Shown here in pieces: positions 9,008 through 17,040 of a stretch of 59,896 nucleotides of DNA. Source of the stretch: Hyphomicrobiales bacterium (GTDB lineage: Bacteria; Pseudomonadota; Alphaproteobacteria; Rhizobiales; Rhizobiaceae); the NCBI GenBank assembly GCA_030456445.1, contig JAKDNM010000008.1:1-59896 (forward strand). The letters run 5' to 3'. The notes below the pieces were generated by a model that saw nothing but the letters and a program-made list of their open reading frames with translations, searched no databases and was not told the origin of the DNA. Positions within the stretch are counted from its first letter, which is position 1, and each line of letters starts with the position of its first letter. The position numbers and the translations under genes are program-made.

Positions 9008-9793
9008 ATGAGTTCCAGAAAGACCGCCATCGTCACCGGTTCCAATTCCGGTATCGGTCTGGCGACCGCCGAGGCGCTGGCCGGCAGCGGCTGTAATGTG
9101 GTGCTCAATTCCTTCACCGACAACGAGGCCGACCACAAGCTTGCCGCCGATCTGGCGAAGAAACATTCGGTGGAATGCGCCTACGTCAAGGCCGACATGG
9201 CGAAGCCCGCCGAATGCCGCGATCTGGTCGCACAGGCGGCGAAGCGGTTCGGCTCGGTCGATATCCTCGTCAACAATGCCGGCATCCAGCATGTCTCGCC
9301 GGTGGAGAGTTTTCCGACCGAGAAATGGGACGCGATCATCGCGATCAACCTTTCCTCGGCCTTCCACACCACGGCGGTCGCGGTGCCGCTGATGAAAAAG
9401 GCGGGCTGGGGGCGGATCGTCAACATCGCCTCGGCGCATGGTTTGCGCGCCTCACCCAACAAGAGCGCCTATGTTGCGGCCAAGCACGGCATTGTCGGGC
9501 TGACCAAAACGGTAGCGCTGGAGACGGCCGGGAGCGGCGTAACCTCGAACGCGGTCTGCCCCGGCTTCGTCCATACGCCGCTGGTGGAAATCCAGATCGA
9601 AGACCGGATGAAGGAGCATCCGGGCATGGACCGCGACGCGGTCGTGCGCGACATCATCCTCGAAAAGCAGCCGTCTAAGCAGTTCGCCACGGTGGAGCAG
9701 ATCGCCGGCGCGGTGCTTTATCTGTGCTCGGATGCCGCAGCGCAGGTGACCGGCACGACGATCTCCGTCGACGGCGGCTGGACCGCGGCGTAG
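9008..9793 (+). CDS. bdhA: D-3-hydroxybutyrate dehydrogenase
   Basis: This NAD-dependent short-chain dehydrogenase oxidises (R)-3-hydroxybutyrate to acetoacetate, the PHB-degradation counterpart of phbB. The 261-residue protein has VTGSNSGIG near the N-terminus, NNAGIQHVSPVE, the active-site Tyr-Lys in KSAYVAAKHG and the C-terminal SVDGGWTAA. The motifs HVSPVESFP and QPSKQFATVEQ are characteristic of bacterial 3-hydroxybutyrate dehydrogenase rather than generic SDRs. The ATG at 9008 follows GGAAGGATCGCGCC. Confidence 0.94.
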   Translation: MSSRKTAIVTGSNSGIGLATAEALAGSGCNVVLNSFTDNEADHKLAADLAKKHSVECAYVKADMAKPAECRDLVAQAAKRFGSVDILVNNAGIQHVSPVESFPTEKWDAIIAINLSSAFHTTAVAVPLMKKAGWGRIVNIASAHGLRASPNKSAYVAAKHGIVGLTKTVALETAGSGVTSNAVCPGFVHTPLVEIQIEDRMKEHPGMDRDAVVRDIILEKQPSKQFATVEQIAGAVLYLCSDAAAQVTGTTISVDGGWTAA

Positions 9794-9839
9794 GGGCTTT
9801 TTGCCTGGTTGCGGGCAGTACGAACTCGTATCACGAAAT

Positions 9840-9976
9840 ACCCCCACTCCGTCTCGGCTTCGCCGATCCAACCCCTCAAAAGGGGAGAGGAAGGGATGCT
9901 TGGTCTTGCGGCCGGCGCTTCCTCTACCCCGTCGATCGGGGGAGAGGTGGCCCGCGAAGCGGGACGGAGTGGGGGT
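9840..9976. repeat. Palindromic intergenic repeat, copy B
   Basis: This is the second copy of the roughly 140-bp element, again bounded by ACCCCCACTCCG and CGGAGTGGGGGT and containing GGGGAGAGG and GGGGGAGAGGTGGCC. It lies between the convergent bdhA and tetR genes, 35 bases before the tetR stop. Between stop codons it may also act as a bidirectional hairpin. Confidence 0.9.
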
Positions 9977-10011
9977 CGAACTTCATGCCAGCCGCCCGCT
10001 CCAAATCGAAA

Positions 10012-10608
10012 TCACGCCCTCAGCGCGCGCGATACGATTTTGACCAGCGCGGTGGCCGCTTCCTGGCGGGCATCGACATCGGGCAGCCGCAGCCGCAAGC
10101 CCTCGAGCGTGTCCATCAGCATGGCGGCGATCTTCTCCGCCGAGAGGTCTTGCGCGGCGAGATCGACGCCATTCGCTTCCGCTTCCTCGCGAACGGCTTC
10201 GGCGAAGAGGGCACAGGTCTTGCAGCGAAAATTCTCGACCAGATCGGCCGCCAGGCTGTTCTTCAGGTCGAGGAGTTCGATGCCGTGGGGCGATTCGGTG
10301 AAGGGGCGCAGACACTCGAACATCGCCTCGTTGATCGCCCGGTCGAGCTTCTCGCAAAAGCTTCCGCCCGCCATCAGCGCCCTTCGCGTCGTCTCGACGC
10401 AGCCTTGCATGGCGAGCGAGGCGATCTCGCGGTAGATTTCCGTCTTGTTCCTGAAAAGCAGATAAAGCGCCGGGCGGGACATTTCGGCGGCCCGCGCGAT
10501 ATCGTCCATCGTCGTGCGCGAATAGCCGTAGGCAAGCGCCAGCTTCAGCGCCGCTTCCATGATCCGTGCGCGCTTGCGATCGGCAACGAGCTCCAGAATT
10601 TCGTTCAA
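10012..10608 (-). CDS. TetR-family repressor of the RND pump
   Basis: The 198-residue protein has an N-terminal TetR helix-turn-helix (TMDDIARAAEMSRPALYLLF, about 33-52) and a divergent helical ligand domain. The start appears to be TTG at 10608, giving MNEILELVADRKRARIMEAA, normal for the family. It is divergent from the efflux operon, and a symmetric operator lies just upstream of its start, so local repression of the pump and of itself is the likely role. The inducer is unknown. Confidence 0.87.
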   Translation of the reverse strand: MNEILELVADRKRARIMEAALKLALAYGYSRTTMDDIARAAEMSRPALYLLFRNKTEIYREIASLAMQGCVETTRRALMAGGSFCEKLDRAINEAMFECLRPFTESPHGIELLDLKNSLAADLVENFRCKTCALFAEAVREEAEANGVDLAAQDLSAEKIAAMLMDTLEGLRLRLPDVDARQEAATALVKIVSRALRA

Positions 10609-10629
10609 TTTTCAATCCCGCTTTTTAGC

Positions 10630-10660
10630 AGATTGACAAAATGACAAAAAATGTCAATCT
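10630..10660. promoter_or_regulatory. Probable TetR operator
   Basis: AGATTGACA (10630-10638) and TGTCAATCT (10652-10660) are perfect 9-bp inverted arms separated by 13 bases, which contain a further TGACA. The site starts 22 bases upstream of the tetR start codon, in an otherwise gene-free 427-bp region between tetR and the efflux adaptor. The rest of this region shows no other clear signal. Confidence 0.72.
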
Positions 10661-11035
10661 GTCCTAAGGTCGGATGCCGTAAGGTAGCCGTACCGGCCGA
10701 CGACAGACAATGGGCACAGATAGTGGGTATTGCGTCGCGCGGCGTCGCGTTCGGGGGGCAATTTATCCGGGGAAGCCGCGGCCAATGTCGTTGCTGAGGC
10801 GGTTGGGAAATGCCCCAAAGGAGCGGTAATCCGCCGAGAGAATGCGAAGCAAGCTGGCGGTAGCATGGCAGGAGCGTCATGCCGGCGGCTTTTTTGAAAC
10901 CAGGCTTTGGAGTATGAGGCTCGCCCCGGCGATTTGAGCGCCGAGAGCATTGAACGCCCTGCCAGGGCCACCCATATCCGCCGCCTCTCGTTTGACGCGG
11001 GACGATCGGGACGGATCGGCACACGGAAACCATTC

Positions 11036-12169
11036 ATGCCAAAAATACCCTTCCACAAGCTGGCGGCTTTTATTGTGTTCGCGATCGCGGCGGCGTGGGT
11101 GCTGACCGGAGAGATGGCCTCGGTCGGCAGCGCCAAGCAGGAAGAGACTGCGAAGACGACTGAGACGACGGCGGAAGCACCGGCTTCTGTTCGCACGGTC
11201 GGCGTCATTGACGCGCCGCGAGAGATGCATGCGCGCGCCATCCGCATCGCAGGCCATACCGAGGCGGACAAGCGCGCGGTGCTCGGCACCCGCGCGACCG
11301 GCGTCATCACCAAGCTTCCGGTCAAGGAAGGGCAGCGGGTCAAGGAAGGCGACCTGATCCTCTCGCTCGACAATACCGACAAGATCGCCGCCGTCGACAT
11401 GGCCAAGCAGGTCGTGTCGCAGCGGGAAGCGGAGATGACGGCGGCCGAAAAGCTGGCCAAGACGGGCAATATGGCCAAGCTGGCGGTAGACAGCGCGCGC
11501 TCGGCACTCTCCACCGCGCGCTCGCAGCTCGAAGCGGCGAAGGCGGAGGAAGACAAGACCGAAGTGCGCGCTCCTTTCGACGGGCTCGTCGACAAGGTGC
11601 CCGTCCAGAAGGGCAGTTCGGTGCAGGTCGGGGCCGAGGTGGCGACGATCCTCGCGCTCGATCCCGTCATCGCGGCCGGTGAGGTGAGCGAACGCGACCT
11701 TGGTCATGTGAGGCTTGGAGACGAAGCTGATATCCGGCTGATCGACGGTCGTACGGTGAAGGGCACGATCCGCTATATCAGCCGCGAGGCCGCCGCCACG
11801 ACACGCACTTTCCGCGTCGAGGTTGCCATTTCCAATCCCGATTTCAAGATTCCAGCCGGAATGACGGCCGAGGTGACGCTGCGCGCCGAGCCGGTCAGTG
11901 CGGCTATCCTGCCGCGCTCGGTCGTGACGCTGAGCGCCAAGGGTGATCTTGGCATCCGCGCGGTCGGCCCGGACGACAGCGTGGCGTTCTACCCGATCGA
12001 CATCGTCGACGACATGCCGCATGCGCTGGCGCTGGGCGGCATCCCGAAGGATGCGCGCGTCATCGTCGCCGGCCAGGATCTGGTGAAGGACGGCGAGAAG
12101 GTCCATGCCGTCGAAGCGGATGAAGCGACCATCAAGAAGCTCACAGCCGAAGCCACCGGGACCGAATAG
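11036..12169 (+). CDS. RND efflux periplasmic adaptor subunit
   Basis: This membrane fusion protein links an inner-membrane RND pump to an outer-membrane channel. The 377-residue protein (from MPKIPFHKLAAF) has an N-terminal membrane anchor, a biotinyl-lipoyl-like half (GVITKLPVKEGQRVKEGDLI), a short alpha-hairpin rich in Ala/Glu (about 120-175), the returning VRAPFDGLVDKVPVQKGSSV and a beta-barrel domain. The chosen ATG gives a sensible anchor; the 43 residues upstream are not protein-like. It ends 3 bases before the pump gene. Confidence 0.92.
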   Translation: MPKIPFHKLAAFIVFAIAAAWVLTGEMASVGSAKQEETAKTTETTAEAPASVRTVGVIDAPREMHARAIRIAGHTEADKRAVLGTRATGVITKLPVKEGQRVKEGDLILSLDNTDKIAAVDMAKQVVSQREAEMTAAEKLAKTGNMAKLAVDSARSALSTARSQLEAAKAEEDKTEVRAPFDGLVDKVPVQKGSSVQVGAEVATILALDPVIAAGEVSERDLGHVRLGDEADIRLIDGRTVKGTIRYISREAAATTRTFRVEVAISNPDFKIPAGMTAEVTLRAEPVSAAILPRSVVTLSAKGDLGIRAVGPDDSVAFYPIDIVDDMPHALALGGIPKDARVIVAGQDLVKDGEKVHAVEADEATIKKLTAEATGTE

Positions 12170-12172
12170 CGC

Positions 12173-15100
12173 ATGGATATCGTAGGCCTTGCCATACGGA
12201 ATGCGCGGCTGACGCTTTCCATCCTGTTCTTCTTCATCGTCGCCGGCGCGCTCGCCTATCAGTCGATCCCGAAGGAGGCGGAGCCCGACGTCCAGATTCC
12301 GATCATCTATGTGAACGTTCCCTATCAGGGGATTTCGCCGGAAGACGCCGAACGGCTGATCCTGCGTCCGCTCGAAACGCAGATGAAGAATTTGAAGAAC
12401 CTCAAGGAACTGCGCGCGTCTGCCTATCAGGGCGGCGGCTATGTGCTCGCCGAGTTCCAGCCGGGGACCGACATCGCCATCTCGCTCGAAGACGTGCGCG
12501 CCAAGGTGCAGAACGCCAAGAAAGACATACCGCAGGATGCCGACGAACCGATCATCTCCGAGGTGAACCTGTCGGAATTCCCGGTGCTGGTGGTGACGCT
12601 TTCCGGCGACATCCCCGAACGCGTGATGACGGCGGCGGCGCGCGAACTGCGCGACCGTATCAAGGAAAACGTGCCGGGTGTGCTCGACGCCAATTTGCAA
12701 GGCGCGCGTGACGACCTCGTCGAGGTCATCGTCGATCCGGTCAAGCTTGCCTCCTACGATATCCGGCTCGACCAGTTGATCACCGCGGTGCGTTCGAGCA
12801 ACAGCCTCGTCGCGGCGGGTGCGCTCTCCGGCGACGAGGGCAGCTACGCGGTCAAGGTCCCTTCGCTGATCGAGACGGCCGAAGACGTGGCGAACCTGCC
12901 GGTGGTGGCCGGGCCTAACGCGATCGTGAAAGCGCGCAACCTCGCCACGATCCGCTCGACCTACAAGGATGCCGAGACCATCACCCGGCTGAACGGCAAG
13001 CCCGCCATCGCCGTCGAGGTCTCCAAGCGCACCGGCGCCAATTTGATCGAGACGATCGACGCGGTGAAAACCGTGGCGAACGAGTTCGGCAAGTCGTTGC
13101 CCAAGGGCGCGGTGGTCTCGTTCAGCCAGGACAAGTCCACCACCATCCGGCAACTGCTCGGCGACCTGCAAAACAGCGTGCTGACGGCGGTGGTGCTGGT
13201 CTTCATCGTCATCTTGTACGCGCTGTCGGGCCGCGCGTCGCTCCTGATCGGCATGGCGATCCCGTCTTCCTTCCTGCTCGGCATATTGCTGCTCTCGCTG
13301 TTTGGAATGACCGTCAACATCGTCGTGCTGTTCAGCCTGATCCTTGCCGTCGGCATGCTGGTGGACGACGCCATCATCGTGACCGAGTTCGCCGAGCGGC
13401 GGATGGCGGAGGGTATGGGCAAAGAGGACGCCTACGCGCTTGCCGCCAGGCGCATGGCCGGCCCGGTGATCGCGGCGACGATGACGCGCATCGCGGCCTT
13501 CTCGCCGCTTCTCTTCTGGCCGGGCATCGTCGGCGAGTTCATGAAATACCTGCCGATCACGCTGATCGTGACGCTGTCGGCCTCGATGCTCTACGCGCTC
13601 GTATTCACGCCGACGCTGGGCGCGATGTTTGGCAAGCCGCATCCCGAAAGCGGGCATCAGGGCGATGGCTGGTACATGGGACTGGTCAAACGCGCGGTGA
13701 AGCATCCGAAAACGGTGCTGGCGCTCGGCGTCGCGCTTCTGGTCGCCGTGCCGGTCGTCTATTTCAACGAAGGCAAGGGCGTCGAGTTCTTTCCCAATGT
13801 CGAGCCCGACTACGGACTGCTCTACGTGCATGCGCGCGGCAACCTTTCGCTCGCCGAAAAGGACGCGATCGTTACCAAGGCGGAAAAGCGCATTCTCGGA
13901 TGGCCGGGCATTAAGACGGTCTATACACGCGTCGGCAAGGCGACCGGCAGCGCCAGCGACGTGGCCGAGGACGTGATCGGCGTCATTCAGTACGAGTTCA
14001 TCGACTGGCGCGAGCGCAAGCCGGCAAACGACATCCTCGCCGATCTGCGCATCGCCATGAAGGGCATTCCGGGCGCCGAGGTCGAGGTGCAGGTGCCGCA
14101 GGCCGGCCCGCCGACCGGCAAGGCGATCCAGGTCAGGCTCTCCGCGCAGGACCCAGCCGGGCTCGACGACCAGGCGAAGAAGGTTGCCGCCATGCTGGCG
14201 ACCATCCCCGACGTGGTCGATGTCGACAATGGCCTGTCGCCGCCCGGCATAGACTGGGAGATCAATGTCGACCGCGGCAAGGCCGCGCAATACGGCGTCA
14301 GCCCGGCAACGGTTGGCAGCGCGGTGCAACTCGTCACCGACGGGCTGAAGCTTTCCGAGTACCGGCCGGCGGATGCCGACGATTCAGTCGATATCAGATT
14401 GAGGCTGCCGGAGAACCGGCGCACGCTCGCCGCGCTTGACGAACTGCGTATCCAGACGGCGGAAGGATCGGTGCCGATCTCGAACTTCGTCACGCGTGAA
14501 CCGGTCCGCAGGATCGGCATACTGAACCGCATCGACGGGCAGCGGACGGTGATCGTGCAGGCCAATGTGCGCGAGGGCGTTCAGGTCGCCGACGTCCAGC
14601 AGAAGGTGACGCAGAACCTGTCGAAGATGGACCTCGGCAACACCCATTGGAAGCTTGCCGGCTCCGACGAGGAGCGCGACAAGGCAAGCGCCTTCCTGAG
14701 CAAGGCCTTCGGCGCCGCCATGTTCCTGATCTTCATCGTGCTGCTCGCCCAGTTCAACAATTTCACCAGCGTGTGGCTGGTGTTGTCGGCGGTGGTGATG
14801 TCGACGATCGGCGTGTTCCTCGGCCTGATCATCATGGGCCAGCCCTTCGGCGTGGTGATGACGGGTATCGGCGTCATCGCGCTTGCCGGCGTGGTGGTGA
14901 ACAACAACATCGTGCTGATCGACACCTATGACCGGCTGCGGCTCGAGGGCTGGGAGAAGCTCGATGCGGTGCTGCAGACCTGCCGCGAACGCGCGCGGCC
15001 GGTGGTGCTGACGGCGATCACCGCCATCCTTGGCGTTCTGCCGATCGCCTTCGGCGTCAATCTGGAGCTTCTGAACCACGAGACGACCTTCGGCGCGCCC

Positions 15101-15346
15101 TCGACGCAATGGTGGATATCATTGTCTTCGGCAATCGTCTTCGGTCTCGCCTTTTCGACGGTGTTGACCCTGGTCGTCACGCCCTCGGCGCTGATGATCT
15201 TTACCCGCGGCAAACCGCGTGAGAAGGGGCGTCGCGGCCTGTTTGCGAGGCTCTTCCGGCGCGGCAGGACGGATGAGGCCACGCCCGGCGCCGTCCCGGT
15301 CACCGGCGACGAGCATGTAACGGCCTTCCCGAAGGCGGCGGAATAG
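12173..15346 (+). CDS. RND efflux pump, inner-membrane transporter
   Basis: At 1057 residues this is a full AcrB/MdtB-class proton-driven pump: TM1 at the N-terminus, a porter domain, TM2-6 near 330-500, a second porter domain and TM7-12 near 840-1010. The proton-relay Asp pair is in MLVDDAIIVTEF (TM4). In TM10 the Lys of AcrB is replaced by Asn (VVVNNNIVLID), as in many non-AcrB RND families. No outer-membrane channel gene is nearby, so a shared TolC-like protein is likely. The substrate is not predictable from the sequence. Confidence 0.95.
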   Translation: MDIVGLAIRNARLTLSILFFFIVAGALAYQSIPKEAEPDVQIPIIYVNVPYQGISPEDAERLILRPLETQMKNLKNLKELRASAYQGGGYVLAEFQPGTDIAISLEDVRAKVQNAKKDIPQDADEPIISEVNLSEFPVLVVTLSGDIPERVMTAAARELRDRIKENVPGVLDANLQGARDDLVEVIVDPVKLASYDIRLDQLITAVRSSNSLVAAGALSGDEGSYAVKVPSLIETAEDVANLPVVAGPNAIVKARNLATIRSTYKDAETITRLNGKPAIAVEVSKRTGANLIETIDAVKTVANEFGKSLPKGAVVSFSQDKSTTIRQLLGDLQNSVLTAVVLVFIVILYALSGRASLLIGMAIPSSFLLGILLLSLFGMTVNIVVLFSLILAVGMLVDDAIIVTEFAERRMAEGMGKEDAYALAARRMAGPVIAATMTRIAAFSPLLFWPGIVGEFMKYLPITLIVTLSASMLYALVFTPTLGAMFGKPHPESGHQGDGWYMGLVKRAVKHPKTVLALGVALLVAVPVVYFNEGKGVEFFPNVEPDYGLLYVHARGNLSLAEKDAIVTKAEKRILGWPGIKTVYTRVGKATGSASDVAEDVIGVIQYEFIDWRERKPANDILADLRIAMKGIPGAEVEVQVPQAGPPTGKAIQVRLSAQDPAGLDDQAKKVAAMLATIPDVVDVDNGLSPPGIDWEINVDRGKAAQYGVSPATVGSAVQLVTDGLKLSEYRPADADDSVDIRLRLPENRRTLAALDELRIQTAEGSVPISNFVTREPVRRIGILNRIDGQRTVIVQANVREGVQVADVQQKVTQNLSKMDLGNTHWKLAGSDEERDKASAFLSKAFGAAMFLIFIVLLAQFNNFTSVWLVLSAVVMSTIGVFLGLIIMGQPFGVVMTGIGVIALAGVVVNNNIVLIDTYDRLRLEGWEKLDAVLQTCRERARPVVLTAITAILGVLPIAFGVNLELLNHETTFGAPSTQWWISLSSAIVFGLAFSTVLTLVVTPSALMIFTRGKPREKGRRGLFARLFRRGRTDEATPGAVPVTGDEHVTAFPKAAE

Positions 15347-15483
15347 GTTTTTGCCGAACGTCGGCGCTCTCTTATCTGCCGTTAATTCAAGCCCACCGCG
15401 GCCGACCCGCCACCGACGAGGGAACTGCGGCGGGCTGTCACGCATTATTGTGCCGTGAGTTTGTTTTCAAAAGGGGATTCCCG

Positions 15484-15642
15484 ATGACACTCGGCACCAT
15501 ACTGATCATCATCCTTGTTCTCATCCTGCTTGGCGCGGTGCCGAGCTGGCCTTATTCCCGAAGCTGGGGCTACGGACCGTCGGGTATCGTCGGCATCATT
15601 CTGGTGATCCTCATCATCCTGGTCCTGCTCGGCAGGATATGA
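15484..15642 (+). CDS. DUF3309 family small membrane protein
   Basis: The 52-residue protein consists of two hydrophobic segments (TILIIILVLILLGAV and GIVGIILVILIILVLLG) joined by the aromatic, Pro-rich loop PSWPYSRSWGYGPSG, which is the DUF3309 signature. The function is unknown; these peptides are often stress-related in alphaproteobacteria. AAGGGGATTCCCG precedes the ATG. A terminator follows 40 bases downstream. Confidence 0.85.
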   Translation: MTLGTILIIILVLILLGAVPSWPYSRSWGYGPSGIVGIILVILIILVLLGRI

Positions 15643-15682
15643 CGCGGCCTCGCCGCCGGAAGGCGGTGAAGACCGGATTTGG

Positions 15683-15721
15683 AAGGCTCGTCGCTCGTTC
15701 AGGCGGCGAGCCTTCTCTTTT
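15683..15721 (+). terminator. Rho-independent terminator after DUF3309 gene
   Basis: Arms AAGGCTCGTCGC and GCGGCGAGCCTT form a 12-bp stem with one mismatch and an 8-base loop, followed by CTCTTTT. It lies between the DUF3309 gene and the convergent MFS gene. Confidence 0.8.
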
Positions 15722-15759
15722 CCGGAATAGTTCTCGTATCTCGATGGCGTCGCCCGAAG

Positions 15760-16935
15760 CTACGCGGAGGTTCCGGGCGCCAAGTCGGCGGCGCGGGCGA
15801 GTCCGGCCATCAGGAAGACGACGACCAGAAGCACCGAGACGCCGATGAAGGCCGGCGAGAAACCGACATGCTGCCCGATCAAGCCAATGATCGACGGTGC
15901 GAGCAGGATGCCGGAATAGCCCATCACCGTCACCGTACTCAAGCCTACGCCGGGCGACAGGCCGGGCTGGTTGCCGGCGGCGGAAAAGGCGATCGGCACC
16001 ATGTTGGCGATGCCGAAGCCGGCAAACGCGAAGGCGGAGACGGCCACCCAGGCATTCGGCGCGAAGCCGCTGACAAGCATGCCGGCCGCCGCGATCAGCG
16101 CAGAGGCGCGCAAGGTCGCCACCGCGCCGAAGCGGTTGCGCACGGCGTCGCCGGCAAAACGCATCAGCGCCATCGTGCCGGAGAAGGCGGCGAAGGCAAA
16201 GCCGGCGGTGGCGATGCCGGCGCCGAGTTCCTGCTTCAGGTAAAGTGCCGCCCAATCCAGTACCGCGCCCTCGGGGATCATGGAAAACAGCGCCATGACG
16301 CCGATAAGGTACACGGTGGGGCTTTTGGGCGGGGAAAAACGAAATCTCTGGCGGATGGTCGGTCTCGTTTCGGTGACGAGGCCGCGCGTGGCCATGAAGA
16401 ACACGATGAGCGCGAGGACCGTGACGATGACGGCATGGAGCAGCGCACCGCCATCCTTGATGATGATGCCGCCAAGCCCGCCGCCGGCGAAGCCGCCGAG
16501 GCTCCAGAAGCCGTGCGAGGAAGACATGACCGCCCGCCGCAGCCGCCGCTCGACTTCGACGGCGTTGGCGTTCATGGCGACGTCCATGCCGCCGACGGTG
16601 GCGCCGAAGAGGAACAGTGCCGGCGCGGCGAGCGGCACGTCCGGCGCGAGCACGATCAAAAGCAGGCCGAAGACGGCGACCGCCCCGAACATCTCGATGA
16701 CGCGGCGCGAGCCGAAGCGGCCGATCAGCGTTCCGCACCACGGCATGGCGGTAAGCGCGCCGAGCCCGAACAGCAGGATCAGAAGGCCAAGCGTGAACTC
16801 GGTGATTTGAAGGCGCGCGAGGAAACCCGGTATCTGGGGCGCCCAGCTTCCAACAAGGAAGCCGTTGACCAGAAAAACCGCGGCGACCGACCAGCGGCCG
16901 CGCCGGGCCGGGGCCATCGGGTTGGAGACGTCCAT
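15760..16935 (-). CDS. MFS transporter, YbjJ-like
   Basis: The 391-residue integral membrane protein has about 12 hydrophobic segments, an MFS motif-A-like loop (CGTLIGRFGSRRVIE) after TM2 and the phrase GGMDVAMNANAVEVERR, which is typical of the YbjJ/fucose-permease-like MFS group. The substrate is unknown. The ATG at 16935 follows GGAAGATTTG; a TTG lies one codon before it. It is a single gene between a convergent small gene and the pyc end. Confidence 0.86.
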   Translation of the reverse strand: MDVSNPMAPARRGRWSVAAVFLVNGFLVGSWAPQIPGFLARLQITEFTLGLLILLFGLGALTAMPWCGTLIGRFGSRRVIEMFGAVAVFGLLLIVLAPDVPLAAPALFLFGATVGGMDVAMNANAVEVERRLRRAVMSSSHGFWSLGGFAGGGLGGIIIKDGGALLHAVIVTVLALIVFFMATRGLVTETRPTIRQRFRFSPPKSPTVYLIGVMALFSMIPEGAVLDWAALYLKQELGAGIATAGFAFAAFSGTMALMRFAGDAVRNRFGAVATLRASALIAAAGMLVSGFAPNAWVAVSAFAFAGFGIANMVPIAFSAAGNQPGLSPGVGLSTVTVMGYSGILLAPSIIGLIGQHVGFSPAFIGVSVLLVVVFLMAGLARAADLAPGTSA

Positions 16936-17040
16936 CAAATCTTCCGAGTTGCTTCCCGGTCAAACTAAATCGGTTTAATCGAGGATCAAGACCAAGGGGC
17001 GGTTCCATGTTGGGCCAAGATGGTTCTCGCGATCAGAGCG

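Noticed and set aside
10877-14329. 1150-codon open frame on the minus strand
   Set aside because: It lies antisense to the RND adaptor and pump genes, with His/Arg/Asp-rich composition typical of shadow frames in GC-rich DNA.
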